NCBI GenBank assembly: GCA_902598295.1
Contig: CACKBA010000011.1
Location: 1-37,672 of the forward strand
Length of the DNA stretch: 37,672 bases
DNA from: an uncultured Bacteroidota bacterium
GTDB lineage: Bacteria > Bacteroidota > Bacteroidia > Flavobacteriales > Flavobacteriaceae
Reading direction: 5' to 3'
The position numbers and the translations under genes were made by a program. A model generated the notes under the pieces. That model worked only from the letters and a program-made list of their open reading frames with translations, was not told where the DNA came from and did no database searches. Below are positions 23,670 through 33,756 of this stretch, in pieces; within the stretch, counting starts at the first letter, position 1, and every line of letters begins with the position of its first letter.

Positions 23670-26600
23670 TTAATTACCAAAATTATACCTAAGTGTAAAA
23701 CCTGACCTAATATTAGTTTGTGGAAAAGCAGTAGATATTTCATATTTGGAAAAAAGATGATCATAAAAGAAAATTGTTGAGAAGTTCCTATTAAGGGCAT
23801 AGTCAGCACTAATTCTTAATGAAAAAACTGACTGACCAGCTGAAACTTTATTGTCATCAATATTTAGATTTCTAATAACCGTTAAATTTTTTCTAATGTT
23901 AAAATCTAACTTGGTATTTAAATCACCTATAAATCTATTGGCATTCGAAGCAAATCTTGACCACAATTTTAGATTTCTAGCTCTATATCCAAGCCCAATA
24001 GAATATTCATTTCCCCAAGATTCTGTAATTAGGTTGTTTGCTAAGCTTAAAGAAATCGCTCGGTCCTTAATGACATCAAACGATAATCTTAACGAATTTT
24101 TTAACTCTAAATCTATTCGAACCAGGGGGTTGAATTGCTCAACCAAATTTATATTTGAAAAAAACATTTTTGACTCATAATTTCCAGATGCATTAAAGGA
24201 ATTTTCATCGTAGTTCAAATTAGATTGAAAATTATTTATTGTATAGTTAGATCGGTAGGAATGTCTCAAGGATATTCTAGAAAAAATATCTTTGAACGCT
24301 TCTGACAAACCATCATATTGAATACTCCAATTAATCTTGGGTCTATTACTTATCGGATTCAAACTAACATCTTGAACATTTTTTCCGGTGTAAGCAGAAA
24401 TAAATGATGGTATTAAAACTTCCTGACTATTTTTACCAAATCCAATTGGAAATCCTTGATCATCAAATTGAATATTAGATATCCCTTTTCGATTAATTAG
24501 TCTCAATGAAATTATTTTTAAGTTTTCTTTCATCTTTTCAAATGAGTCTGATTGATTCATTGATTTTTTATTAAAGGAGGTCTTTAACATATTGGACGAT
24601 ATTGAGAAATTTCCATAAAAATTTGGGTTCAATGATTCATAGAAATTATCATTAACCCTATAATTTTCAGAATAATTATTTGAATAATTTCTGTTGGCGT
24701 TTAAATCAATTTTAAGATTTTTGAATAATTGTATTTCAGTTGACATTTCAAATCTTGAATTAAACACCTGCTGAAATTGCTCATTGAACTCACTAAAGTT
24801 TGTGAGATAACCCTTCTTTGCCAATTCGTAACGAACATCTCTTTGATTTCCAAAAACAAAGCCGAATGTTGGTTTTGTAGTACCAAAAAATCCTATTTTA
24901 GGTTTATAACCAGGGATTACTTTTCCAGAATTTTCAGTGTAGTTTATTCTGAATCTTTTCAAACCCTTAATTATATCAAAAAATGTATTTTTTTTATTTA
25001 AAAATTTAAAGTTTCTGTAAAACTTATCAAAATTTAAACTGGCGACAATGGACTGATTGTTTGAATTTTGAATTGTACTTATATTTCCTAAGACTGTTCC
25101 GTTTGAATCAGTTACATTGTTTAAAATATCTGATCCACTTTGCCAATTAAAATTACCGGAATATGTGTATGATGATTGAATGAAATCAAGATATGGAATA
25201 CTTGAAAAAGGCAAAGAATAATTTAGAGTCAAATTTTGATTAAAATAATCAGCCTTTCCAATATTCAAAAAATCATCGAATAAATTTAAGTCGTCTTTAG
25301 TCAAATCTGTTCCCAAGATGTTGTTTACATTTATGATGTTATCATTAGTGGCATTATAATTTAGATTTAATGAGTTAGTTAAATTATGTGAAAGTGACAT
25401 AGACCACCTAAACAGATAGTTTGCTTGGACAAGAAGTGGTATTGGTATTTGATTATTTGATGATATTCCTGAATAATTTATTTCTCTAAATTTTTGTTTA
25501 TTTAATAATCTATTAAAGTTTCCTGAAAATGATAAATTATTCGGTAATGGATTAATATTAATACTCTTAATAAAATCTAAATATTTATTTTTAGAATTAT
25601 TTAATAGTTTTTTAAAAATAAAAATTGGTTCACTGTTAAAATTGTAGGAATATGTACCATCAGCTCTAACCATTTTTTTATTATTATAGTCAGTCTCAAA
25701 ATCTACATAGTTAGTCTCACTGTATGCATAGGAAAAATTAAAATTTTCAATGTCATAGAACTGTTTTTTGGACTGATTTACTTTTCTTTTAGATAAGCCC
25801 AAAACACTGAAACTTTTTGATTTTGATATCACACTTGATTGATTTCTTACAGAATCTTTATTTTGGGAAACTGAAATAACTTCATCTAATGTTAAGTCAC
25901 TATAATATCCATCATATTTAGGTTTAGTAATTTCTTTTGAAAATGTGTAACTAATTGGAATCTGTATTCCCCAATTTGATGGCAGAATCTGTCCAGCATT
26001 TACGTTTGAAATAAAATTGTATTGACTATAATTATCATTATTCATTTCATTTGGTGACTTATCTATGGACCCAAATCCAGATGACGATATTCTACCACTA
26101 AAGGATATGTCTGCAAAATCAGAAAGATTCGCATCTATATTTCCAACAGCAGCCCAACCACCTTCCACCTTAATGTCAGAAAGTCTTAACTCATTAAACC
26201 AAACTTCGCCTGACAAATTATCTCCAATATTTGTTGATGGATTTTTTAATCCTAAACTGATTGTTCTAATTCTACCTAGTGATGGGTTCCCTTTAATTGA
26301 AAACTTGTATTTTTTTTCACCCGGTAGTGAACTTATAGGTGAAAATTCATCTATTAAATTCAAATCTTCATCAAAGTATATTATTTCAGAATTATTAATC
26401 TTATCCTCTATGATTTTTAGTTTAATTCTTAATAATTTTTCAAGATCAAAATCAATTGAATTTTCATCAGGATTCCAAACATCTTCAGATGAAAACCTAG
26501 AAGATTCACTTTGATTGAAACTGGTTGGTTTTAAGGGGACCTCAATTTGATAAAAGTTATTGTCAACATCATCCCCTATTCTAAGAAATGCTACTAATCT

Positions 26601-29600
26601 TTTATCATACTCTGAATCTACACCAGATCCAGGTAATGGAAATTCATTAATAAGTGACTCAGCATGAACAAACATTTTAATTTTTTTATAGTGCCTCAAA
26701 TCCAAATCAATATTTTTATAGACTGCCCTCAAATCTTTTGGTTTTAAATTCTGAACCTTCAATGATAATGATTGTTCGTTTTGTCTTATTATTGAATTAT
26801 TATTAAATAACTCTTCTCTCTCAACACCGGGCGGCAAAACATAATTAATGGGTTTTCTATTTTCATTGTCCAAAATATTAACTGAGCCAATCTCAAAATT
26901 CGTTTCAGTATTTAATATATTTTCTCTGTTCAAATTTCTGCTATATCTTTTCCAATCAGTCTTTATAAGATCTAAAGTTGCAAATCTTAATGTAGTTTGA
27001 GATTGAAACCCTTTCAAAACCATTCTTATAAACCTTATTGATTTCAAGTCTGAAATACCATTAACCCTTTCAAAATAATTTGAAAAATTGGTGCCCTCAT
27101 AATATTCAGGAAATATTGGAATTTTAAATTGCAACCAACGAGAGCTCGTTGTACTACCATTCGCTAACTGAACATTGGTATTTTCTCTAACATCTGAAAT
27201 GAAGGGGTTATTTTGTTTTGTGTTATATCTTCTTATGGGAATTCTGTATTCAAAATAACTATTAATCCTATTCATAGTATTGTCATTATTGACATCCTCG
27301 ACATCAGGTAAATTAGTGGAACCTCTTTGATTAGGTGTGGTTTGAGTTGGTGAGTTTCCTTGTGTTCCATTGTAATTTTTATATCTATTTAATATTGAAC
27401 CGCTCCTTTGAAGATAATATTCATAATTATCTCCAGCTGGGTCATCAGGATTTCCATTTGAATAATTACTTAATTCCTCATTATCATTTAAACCATCATA
27501 ACCTAAATCTTGTTTTTGGCGTTGAGACTCAATATTATTAAATGCATAAATGATTGACTGAGTGGAGGGGGTATTCCCCCAGACTGATGATTGAAAGGTA
27601 TCCGATTGATCGACAGGCAGACCGTTTTCATACTGTTTTTTTCCATCTGGCAGAATATCCTCAGAAATATTTCCCAAATGAAATACTATTTCACCTAATT
27701 CATCATCAGATAAATCCTCTGAAAAATTATCTAAAATCCAAAATTGGATATACTCAACATTGGATTTTTGAAAGTTTGTGGTATTTATTTTTCTAAAAAT
27801 ACCAGCCCAATTTTCATTTATATTTTGATTGAAATCTGCGGAAACATTATTGTTATATGGACCTTTTTCACTCGGATAATAGGTCAAGTCTAGCGTTGTT
27901 TGTACTCTTGATTCTCCCTGGTATAAGTCTACTTGAGGAAATATTTCATCTATATAAATTCGCCGTGATGAATTTTCTGATATTTCATTATTATCAATAT
28001 CATTAGGTTTCCTAGATCCATAAAAAATTGGGTCAATTGTATACCAAGATAGTTTAGCACGATTAAACCCTGACCTAATATCATTATTTCCAAAATCATA
28101 ACCTTTAAAGCCAACAGGAACACTGGAAAGCTTCCAGGACAAAAAATCTCTCAAATCTAATTTATTTTGAGTACCCTCAAAATCGTCTAAGTAAACACTG
28201 GATGAGTCATCATATCCAGAGCTTCTCGGTTTAGAGGATTTCAAATATGCAAATTCAGATCTTACAGAGATATTTGATGGAATATCTGTATTGATGTTAG
28301 GTAATTTGTTGATCAAACTAGTTAGTATTGGAATTTCTGAGAAATAATTGAAATTTAAACCAAATGCAGTATTATTGACTGGTTCAAATCCATAATTTGA
28401 TTTTCTTGTTATAGATTTTTCACTCAAATTAATTAATGATCCGCCAAACTTAAATTTTTCACTGGCAATATGTTCAAAATTAATACCTGTAAACCTTCTC
28501 TTTTGCTGTGAAAAGAAGGAATTACTCTCTGTTGAAATTTCAATTGGTATGTTAGAGTTTTTTAAAGATTCATTTAAAATCTGAACATCACCTGTTTGGT
28601 AATTAACCAAATAATCAACTCCTTCTTGTAAAACACGTCCTCCAGCAGTTACAACTACAGAACCGTTTGGTATATTATATTCGCCGGTTGAAATGGATTG
28701 ACTATCTTCATTCGCTTTATATTTTCCTCTTATATTAAATTTATTTTTTTCAACATATTTTTCAGCACTAGTCTTTCCAAGGGAATATAATTCATTATAT
28801 ACATATTTTAGTTGATTCTCATTATAACTTGAAACATCATTATAATTTTCGCTTGGACTATTTCTGAGCTTTTCAAAAATAAACTCACCAAATGGTTCAG
28901 AATTTGGAAAAATCAATAGCCCATCACTGCGACTAACAGTTACTCCATCAACAACATCAAAAAAACCATCACCTCCTTCGCTTAAGTTTCCATTAGAATC
29001 TAATTTATCTAAATCAAATACATTTAATAATCTAACCTTATCAAGATTTTCAGGCCACGAAGATGCATCAAACGGTTGCAAGTAGTTTAATGGGGATGGG
29101 TTAGAATAAAAAATATCAAGTTTGAAATCTGATGAGCTGAATTCATACGTTCCGAGGTTATAAATGTTCTTCATCATTAGTTTCCAAACAGGTTGTTGTA
29201 CATTCGTAATTGTACTTTTTAACATTTTAAGAATTAAATTATTTGTGCTTATAGTTTGACTATCACTTGAAGTTGAAAAATCACCCTCATTTGAAAATTC
29301 ACCCACTTGAAAAACATTACCATTTATGGTGTATTGGAAAGCAACCGCAACCACTTCATCATTTTCAAGTGGTTGATTTAAAGATATATATCCGAGTCTG
29401 TCATTAAACTGATACTCAGAGTCATCTAATTTTCTTGCATTTTCCAAAACCTCATAGTCTGTGCCTTCTTTTATTAAATTACTATAATTAGAAAAGCCAC
29501 TTGTGATTGTTGAAATATTTCTTATTTGATCATTTAAAAAGTTTTGACCTATATTTTTTGGATCAAACTTATTTAATGAATTATCAGGGTTTTGATTAAA

Positions 29601-30710
29601 GTCCCCAATAAAAAAATCATTTGCAAAATCATCAACTGACGTAAACTCTGGAAAATTTTCGCCCAAATCTTGAAATGCAACTAAATTTCTAACATCCTCC
29701 GTTTCTGAATTTCTGTTTGTAATCCAAACTTCAATTCTAGTTATATTGACTGGGGAGCTTATATATGGATAATTCCTAAGAAAATTATCATAGTTTAATT
29801 TGAAATAATGTGAGAGAAAAAAATGCTTATTACTTTCATAATCCAAAGGAAAAAAGGAAAACTCATTCATTGAACCTCCAGATGAAGTATTCAAAGTATT
29901 TGACTGAGATCTCTGCTCAGCAATTACAGCATCTATTGTTGTTTTACCTAATTTAAGTTGAGTTTTAAACCCAAAAAGACTTTGAGCACCACTTATTAGA
30001 GACCCACTTAATGGCATACTAACATTACCAAGTTCCACCTTTTGAATGATATCATCCTCATTGGGTGTGTAATCTAATTTCAAAAGATTTTGAAAATCGA
30101 AATTTGATTGTGAATCATAATTTGAATTGATTTTAAATTTTGTACCAATTGTTCCATTTAGACTAAGTGATAATGCTTGATTAAAATCAAGACTTATATT
30201 GCTTTGATTTCTAATTGGTATTGAGGGATTATCTCTTTTAGTAAATCTTGCTCCGATATCTATTGCTACTGAACCTTGAGGATTAAGCTCAATCTCATTG
30301 CCGCCAAAAAGTGTTTCAAAAAAACTTGAGTTTAAGTAAAGGTTTGGTACCAAATTTTTTCTTTCATCCTCCCTTTCTGGGTCTTCCAATATACTGATTT
30401 GATCCTCAAAGTAATTTTTTATGATTAATGACCTATATAACTCTCTAAATTCAACTGCACTCAAAATGAGGGGAGTTTTTATGTTTATATCACCAATTTT
30501 TGGTTGATAAATATAGGAATCAGATTGAGAATCATATCTATAATTATTAATAAAATCAGGGAGTTTCTTTAACTTGAAATCTCCCATATATATTGTATTG
30601 TTTAGTGTATCAAGGGTAACTGTGGTTTGTCCCTTAGATAAATTTGAAAAAAATAACAGAGTAAATAATAATAAAAATATTCTATTTCTATTTGAAAAAA
30701 AATCAATCAA
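23670..30710 (-). CDS. sprA: Cell-surface protein SprA, type IX secretion outer-membrane translocon
   Basis: The 2346-residue product has a signal peptide (about residues 1-28, ending LSKGQ), then a giant beta-strand-rich protein. SprA of Flavobacterium johnsoniae is about this size and forms a very large outer-membrane barrel, the translocon of the type IX secretion system that exports adhesins and gliding proteins. Features supporting the call are size, repeated blocks such as GSVVVTAGGRVLQEGVDYLVNY and YLDDFEGTQNKLDLRDFLSWKLSS, many barrel strands toward the C-terminus (TLRYNFGN end) and the gene order ruvA-sprA-gcvH. The only start is TTG at 30710, four bases after ruvA. The reading frame is intact over seven kilobases. 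Confidence 0.95.
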   Translation of the reverse strand: MIDFFSNRNRIFLLLFTLLFFSNLSKGQTTVTLDTLNNTIYMGDFKLKKLPDFINNYRYDSQSDSYIYQPKIGDINIKTPLILSAVEFRELYRSLIIKNYFEDQISILEDPEREDERKNLVPNLYLNSSFFETLFGGNEIELNPQGSVAIDIGARFTKRDNPSIPIRNQSNISLDFNQALSLSLNGTIGTKFKINSNYDSQSNFDFQNLLKLDYTPNEDDIIQKVELGNVSMPLSGSLISGAQSLFGFKTQLKLGKTTIDAVIAEQRSQSNTLNTSSGGSMNEFSFFPLDYESNKHFFLSHYFKLNYDNFLRNYPYISSPVNITRIEVWITNRNSETEDVRNLVAFQDLGENFPEFTSVDDFANDFFIGDFNQNPDNSLNKFDPKNIGQNFLNDQIRNISTITSGFSNYSNLIKEGTDYEVLENARKLDDSEYQFNDRLGYISLNQPLENDEVVAVAFQYTINGNVFQVGEFSNEGDFSTSSDSQTISTNNLILKMLKSTITNVQQPVWKLMMKNIYNLGTYEFSSSDFKLDIFYSNPSPLNYLQPFDASSWPENLDKVRLLNVFDLDKLDSNGNLSEGGDGFFDVVDGVTVSRSDGLLIFPNSEPFGEFIFEKLRNSPSENYNDVSSYNENQLKYVYNELYSLGKTSAEKYVEKNKFNIRGKYKANEDSQSISTGEYNIPNGSVVVTAGGRVLQEGVDYLVNYQTGDVQILNESLKNSNIPIEISTESNSFFSQQKRRFTGINFEHIASEKFKFGGSLINLSEKSITRKSNYGFEPVNNTAFGLNFNYFSEIPILTSLINKLPNINTDIPSNISVRSEFAYLKSSKPRSSGYDDSSSVYLDDFEGTQNKLDLRDFLSWKLSSVPVGFKGYDFGNNDIRSGFNRAKLSWYTIDPIFYGSRKPNDIDNNEISENSSRRIYIDEIFPQVDLYQGESRVQTTLDLTYYPSEKGPYNNNVSADFNQNINENWAGIFRKINTTNFQKSNVEYIQFWILDNFSEDLSDDELGEIVFHLGNISEDILPDGKKQYENGLPVDQSDTFQSSVWGNTPSTQSIIYAFNNIESQRQKQDLGYDGLNDNEELSNYSNGNPDDPAGDNYEYYLQRSGSILNRYKNYNGTQGNSPTQTTPNQRGSTNLPDVEDVNNDNTMNRINSYFEYRIPIRRYNTKQNNPFISDVRENTNVQLANGSTTSSRWLQFKIPIFPEYYEGTNFSNYFERVNGISDLKSIRFIRMVLKGFQSQTTLRFATLDLIKTDWKRYSRNLNRENILNTETNFEIGSVNILDNENRKPINYVLPPGVEREELFNNNSIIRQNEQSLSLKVQNLKPKDLRAVYKNIDLDLRHYKKIKMFVHAESLINEFPLPGSGVDSEYDKRLVAFLRIGDDVDNNFYQIEVPLKPTSFNQSESSRFSSEDVWNPDENSIDFDLEKLLRIKLKIIEDKINNSEIIYFDEDLNLIDEFSPISSLPGEKKYKFSIKGNPSLGRIRTISLGLKNPSTNIGDNLSGEVWFNELRLSDIKVEGGWAAVGNIDANLSDFADISFSGRISSSGFGSIDKSPNEMNNDNYSQYNFISNVNAGQILPSNWGIQIPISYTFSKEITKPKYDGYYSDLTLDEVISVSQNKDSVRNQSSVISKSKSFSVLGLSKRKVNQSKKQFYDIENFNFSYAYSETNYVDFETDYNNKKMVRADGTYSYNFNSEPIFIFKKLLNNSKNKYLDFIKSININPLPNNLSFSGNFNRLLNKQKFREINYSGISSNNQIPIPLLVQANYLFRWSMSLSHNLTNSLNLNYNATNDNIINVNNILGTDLTKDDLNLFDDFLNIGKADYFNQNLTLNYSLPFSSIPYLDFIQSSYTYSGNFNWQSGSDILNNVTDSNGTVLGNISTIQNSNNQSIVASLNFDKFYRNFKFLNKKNTFFDIIKGLKRFRINYTENSGKVIPGYKPKIGFFGTTKPTFGFVFGNQRDVRYELAKKGYLTNFSEFNEQFQQVFNSRFEMSTEIQLFKNLKIDLNANRNYSNNYSENYRVNDNFYESLNPNFYGNFSISSNMLKTSFNKKSMNQSDSFEKMKENLKIISLRLINRKGISNIQFDDQGFPIGFGKNSQEVLIPSFISAYTGKNVQDVSLNPISNRPKINWSIQYDGLSEAFKDIFSRISLRHSYRSNYTINNFQSNLNYDENSFNASGNYESKMFFSNINLVEQFNPLVRIDLELKNSLRLSFDVIKDRAISLSLANNLITESWGNEYSIGLGYRARNLKLWSRFASNANRFIGDLNTKLDFNIRKNLTVIRNLNIDDNKVSAGQSVFSLRISADYALNRNFSTIFFYDHLFSKYEISTAFPQTNIRSGFTLRYNFGN

Positions 30711-30714
30711 TATT

Positions 30715-31293
30715 TTATAATTTGTTTAAAGCCTGTTTAATTAAACTTTCAACATCTATACCGGGATTTTGATTAAAAATCTGATTGACAACTTTATTAG
30801 TCTGTTTATTGGAGTAACCTAAAACTTCCAAGGCTGATATCGCCTCGGTTACTGAACTAATTGGCGCAAAATCAATACTATCATCATTTTGGTTTATGTT
30901 CAGTTTATCTTTTAATTCTAATATTAATCGTTGAGCAGTTTTTAATCCAATGCCCTTAATAGACTGAATAACACTAACATCACCTGTACTAATTGCAGAA
31001 ATTATCTCAATTGGACTTAAAGATGACAACATTGTTCTTGCTGTACTTGCTCCAACTCCCGAGACAGAAATTAACTTTATAAAAAGAAACCTCTCAGATT
31101 TTTCGTAGAAACCATAAAGTGAGTGAGAATCCTCTTTGATAATTTGATGTGTAAATAGCTTAATATTATCTTCTGAACCCAATTTAGAGAAAGTATTCAG
31201 TGAAATATTTATAGAATAACCCACTCCATTTGTTTCAATAACAACCTCTGTAGGAGATTTTTCAATTAATAATCCTCTTATATGTGTAATCAT
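30715..31293 (-). CDS. ruvA: Holliday junction branch-migration protein RuvA
   Basis: RuvA binds Holliday junctions and recruits the RuvB motor in recombinational repair. The 192-residue product has the OB-fold start MITHIRGLLIEKSPTEVVIE and GVGYSINIS. Two helix-hairpin-helix motifs follow (ISVSGVGASTARTML and IQSIKGIGLKTAQRLILELK, about residues 70-125), then the mobile C-terminal domain ALEVLGYSNKQ. The ATG at 31293 is used because it precedes the conserved first strand; a longer in-frame start would lie inside maeB. It begins one base after the maeB stop and ends four bases before sprA, so all three are co-transcribed. Confidence 0.96.
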   Translation of the reverse strand: MITHIRGLLIEKSPTEVVIETNGVGYSINISLNTFSKLGSEDNIKLFTHQIIKEDSHSLYGFYEKSERFLFIKLISVSGVGASTARTMLSSLSPIEIISAISTGDVSVIQSIKGIGLKTAQRLILELKDKLNINQNDDSIDFAPISSVTEAISALEVLGYSNKQTNKVVNQIFNQNPGIDVESLIKQALNKL

Positions 31294-31294
31294 T

Positions 31295-33574
31295 TTAATT
31301 ATCTCTTGATTGCGAATCAACAACTGCAATTGCTGACATATTAATTATTTCGTCAACACTTGCTTTCAATTGTAAAATGTGAACCGGTTTATCCATTCCC
31401 ATCATAATTGGTCCAATTGATAGTGCTCCATCAATTTCTTTTATTACTTTGTAGGTAATATTTGCAGAGTCTAAATTAGGAAAAACTAAAACATTTACTT
31501 TTTGACCAGCAAGTTTTGAAAAATCAAATTTATGTTTTAGCATGTCTCTATTCAAAGCAAAATCAGATTGAACTGGACCATCAACAACTATATTCGGGAA
31601 ACTTCTTTTAATAAATTTAACAGCAGAGACCACTTTATTAGCCATTGGGTGATCACTTGAACCAAAATTAGAGTAGGAAAGCATTGCAACGACAGGCTGA
31701 AATCCAAACATTTTTGCAGTTTCTGCTGTCATGTTGGCTATATATCCCAGTTCATTATATTTTGGATTAATATTTATTGACGTATCAGCCAAAAAAATGG
31801 GGCCTTTACTTGTAATCATTAAATTAGTAGCAGCCACTTTTCGAACTCCTTTTGCTTTTCCAATAACCTTTAAAATGGGCTTTACCACTTCCGGATAACT
31901 TCTCGAATATCCTGAAATTAATGCATCAGCCTCACCCAACTTAACCATCATTGATGCAAAATAATCTCTCCTTCTCATGAGCTGCTCGGCTTGACTCAAT
32001 GTTAAACCTTTATCTTTTCTATTCTTATAAAGTATTTTTGCATACTTTTTTATTAGTGGTTTAGATTTTTTAATACTTAAATCAATGATTTTTAATTCAT
32101 TTGAAAATTCCAGTTCTAGTTCTGAAATTATTTTTTTTATCCTCTCTTTTCTACCTATTAAAATTGGAATTCCTATCCCTTCTTCATATACTGTTTGGGC
32201 TGCCTTCAGAACATCTAATCTGTCAGCCTCTACGTAAACAATTTTCTTTGGATTTTGTTTTGCCTTAGCAATTAATAACCTTATAATTCTATTATTATTA
32301 CCCAGTCTCAATTCTAAATCCTTTCTGTACTTGTCCCAATTTTCAATATTTAATTTAGCAACTCCAGAGTCAATTGCTGCTTTCGCAACTCTTGGTGGAA
32401 CAGTCGAAATTAACCTTGGGTCAAAAGGTTTTGGAATTATATAATCTCTTCCAAACATTAATTTTTTCTCTTTATAAACTATGTTTACAATTTCTGGAAC
32501 AGGCTCTTTTGCAAGTTCTGCAAGTGCATAAACAGCAGCCATTTTCATTTCTTCATTTATTATTGATGCCCTAACATCAAGAGCTCCTCTAAAAATAAAT
32601 GGGAAACCTAAAACATTATTTACTTGATTTGGATGATCACTCCTACCTGTAGCAATAATGATATCATCTCTCGTTCTTTTGGCTAATTTGTAACTAATTT
32701 CAGGGTCAGGGTTGGCCATTGCAAAAACAATAGGGTTTTTTGCCATTGACAAAAGCATTTCTTTTGTCATCATATTTGCCATCGACAGACCAATAAAAAC
32801 GTCCGAACCGTTGATTGCATCAGATAAAGTTTTGACTGACGTATTATAAGAAATGAATTTTTGTTTTTCTGCTGTAAGATTGGTCCTTTCAATATTTATT
32901 GGACCTTTACTGTCAAACATAATTATGTTTTCTTTTTTTAAACCAAGGGCTAGATATATTTTAGCACATGAAATAGCTGCGGCTCCTGCACCACAGATTA
33001 CCATTTTTACTTCCTCAATCTTTTTTTCAGCAAGTTCAAGAGCATTAATCAAGGCTGCTCCTGATATAATTGCCGTTCCGTGTTGATCATCATGCATTAC
33101 AGGAATATCCAGTTCACTAACCAGTCTTTTTTCAATATCAAAAGCCTCAGGAGCCTTAATGTCTTCCAAATTAATTCCTCCAAATGTTGGAGCTATATTT
33201 TTAACAGTCTCAACAAAATCATCAATATTTTTCGCATCAATTTCAATATCAAATACATCTATATCAGAAAAAATCTTAAATAAAAGACCTTTTCCTTCCA
33301 TAACAGGTTTTGATGCAAGGGGACCAATGTCTCCCAAACCCAAAACAGCGGAACCATTTGAAATTACAGCAACTAAGTTTGACTTGGAGGTATATTTATA
33401 AACATTTTCAGAATCTTCGTGTATTTCAAGACATGGGTAGGCCACACCTGGTGAATAAGCAAGAGATAAATCACTTTGTCGTGAATAATTTTTAGATGGA
33501 ATTACTTTAATCTTACCAGGACTCGGTTTTGAATGATATAACAGGGCTTTGATTCTATCTCGGTCGTTTTTCAC
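31295..33574 (-). CDS. maeB: NADP-dependent malic enzyme fused to phosphotransacetylase-like domain
   Basis: MaeB oxidatively decarboxylates malate to pyruvate with NADP. The 759-residue product has a malic N-terminal domain (LAYSPGVAYPCLEI, about residues 38-51; KGLLFKIFSDIDVFDIEID, 95-113), the HDDQHGTA block (161-168), and the NAD(P)-binding loop ICGAGAAA (193-200). From about residue 428 it carries a phosphotransacetylase-like domain (MVKLGEADALISGYSRSYPEV, near 545), which in characterised MaeB proteins is regulatory, responding to acetyl-CoA. Length matches full-size MaeB. The start is GTG at 33574; no ATG fits the family N-terminus. It heads the maeB-ruvA-sprA-gcvH-vanZ-tonB operon, downstream of a 182-base divergent region. 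Confidence 0.95.
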   Translation of the reverse strand: MKNDRDRIKALLYHSKPSPGKIKVIPSKNYSRQSDLSLAYSPGVAYPCLEIHEDSENVYKYTSKSNLVAVISNGSAVLGLGDIGPLASKPVMEGKGLLFKIFSDIDVFDIEIDAKNIDDFVETVKNIAPTFGGINLEDIKAPEAFDIEKRLVSELDIPVMHDDQHGTAIISGAALINALELAEKKIEEVKMVICGAGAAAISCAKIYLALGLKKENIIMFDSKGPINIERTNLTAEKQKFISYNTSVKTLSDAINGSDVFIGLSMANMMTKEMLLSMAKNPIVFAMANPDPEISYKLAKRTRDDIIIATGRSDHPNQVNNVLGFPFIFRGALDVRASIINEEMKMAAVYALAELAKEPVPEIVNIVYKEKKLMFGRDYIIPKPFDPRLISTVPPRVAKAAIDSGVAKLNIENWDKYRKDLELRLGNNNRIIRLLIAKAKQNPKKIVYVEADRLDVLKAAQTVYEEGIGIPILIGRKERIKKIISELELEFSNELKIIDLSIKKSKPLIKKYAKILYKNRKDKGLTLSQAEQLMRRRDYFASMMVKLGEADALISGYSRSYPEVVKPILKVIGKAKGVRKVAATNLMITSKGPIFLADTSININPKYNELGYIANMTAETAKMFGFQPVVAMLSYSNFGSSDHPMANKVVSAVKFIKRSFPNIVVDGPVQSDFALNRDMLKHKFDFSKLAGQKVNVLVFPNLDSANITYKVIKEIDGALSIGPIMMGMDKPVHILQLKASVDEIINMSAIAVVDSQSRDN

Positions 33575-33590
33575 AATGATTGAATTTGAT

Positions 33591-33635
33591 TAACCTTATA
33601 AGTATTCAATATTAAAGGTTATAATTACAATAACC
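33591..33635. promoter_or_regulatory. Nested inverted repeats upstream of maeB
   Basis: TAACCTT (33591-33597) is exactly complementary to AAGGTTA (33615-33621). The same central arm GGTTAT (33617-33622) can also pair with ATAACC (33630-33635). The two hairpins exclude one another. They lie 17 to 61 bases upstream of the maeB start codon, in what would be its leader if transcription begins farther out. They may be an operator or an RNA switch; chance is possible in AT-rich DNA. No exact TAnnTTTG element was found in the 182-base divergent region on either strand. Confidence 0.3.
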
Positions 33636-33680
33636 AAATGAAATTATATTATGTTTTGGCTCATTTTTTGAATCATAATG

Positions 33681-33694
33681 TATTGATGTCAATA
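33681..33694. promoter_or_regulatory. 14-base perfect palindrome upstream of the surface-protein gene
   Basis: TATTGATGTCAATA reads TATTGA-TG-TCAATA, a perfect inverted repeat with six-base arms, 62 bases before the TTG start of the large surface-protein gene and 106 bases before maeB. It resembles a binding site for a dimeric regulator, but no known operator is recognised and the spacing does not fit FNR boxes. Confidence 0.3.
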
Positions 33695-33756
33695 GCACTT
33701 ATATTTAAAATAGAAGTGAATAGCATTGAATAATTAAATTATATTTACTAACCTTT

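Noticed and set aside
26065-26514. 149-codon open frame on the plus strand
   Set aside because: It lies wholly antisense to sprA, which has an unbroken seven-kilobase frame and clear homology; no protein features are visible in the shadow frame.
33681-33694. FNR/CRP-type site
   Set aside because: The TTGA and TCAA half sites are only two bases apart, not the six needed between such half sites in FNR boxes, so it is listed only as an unassigned palindrome.
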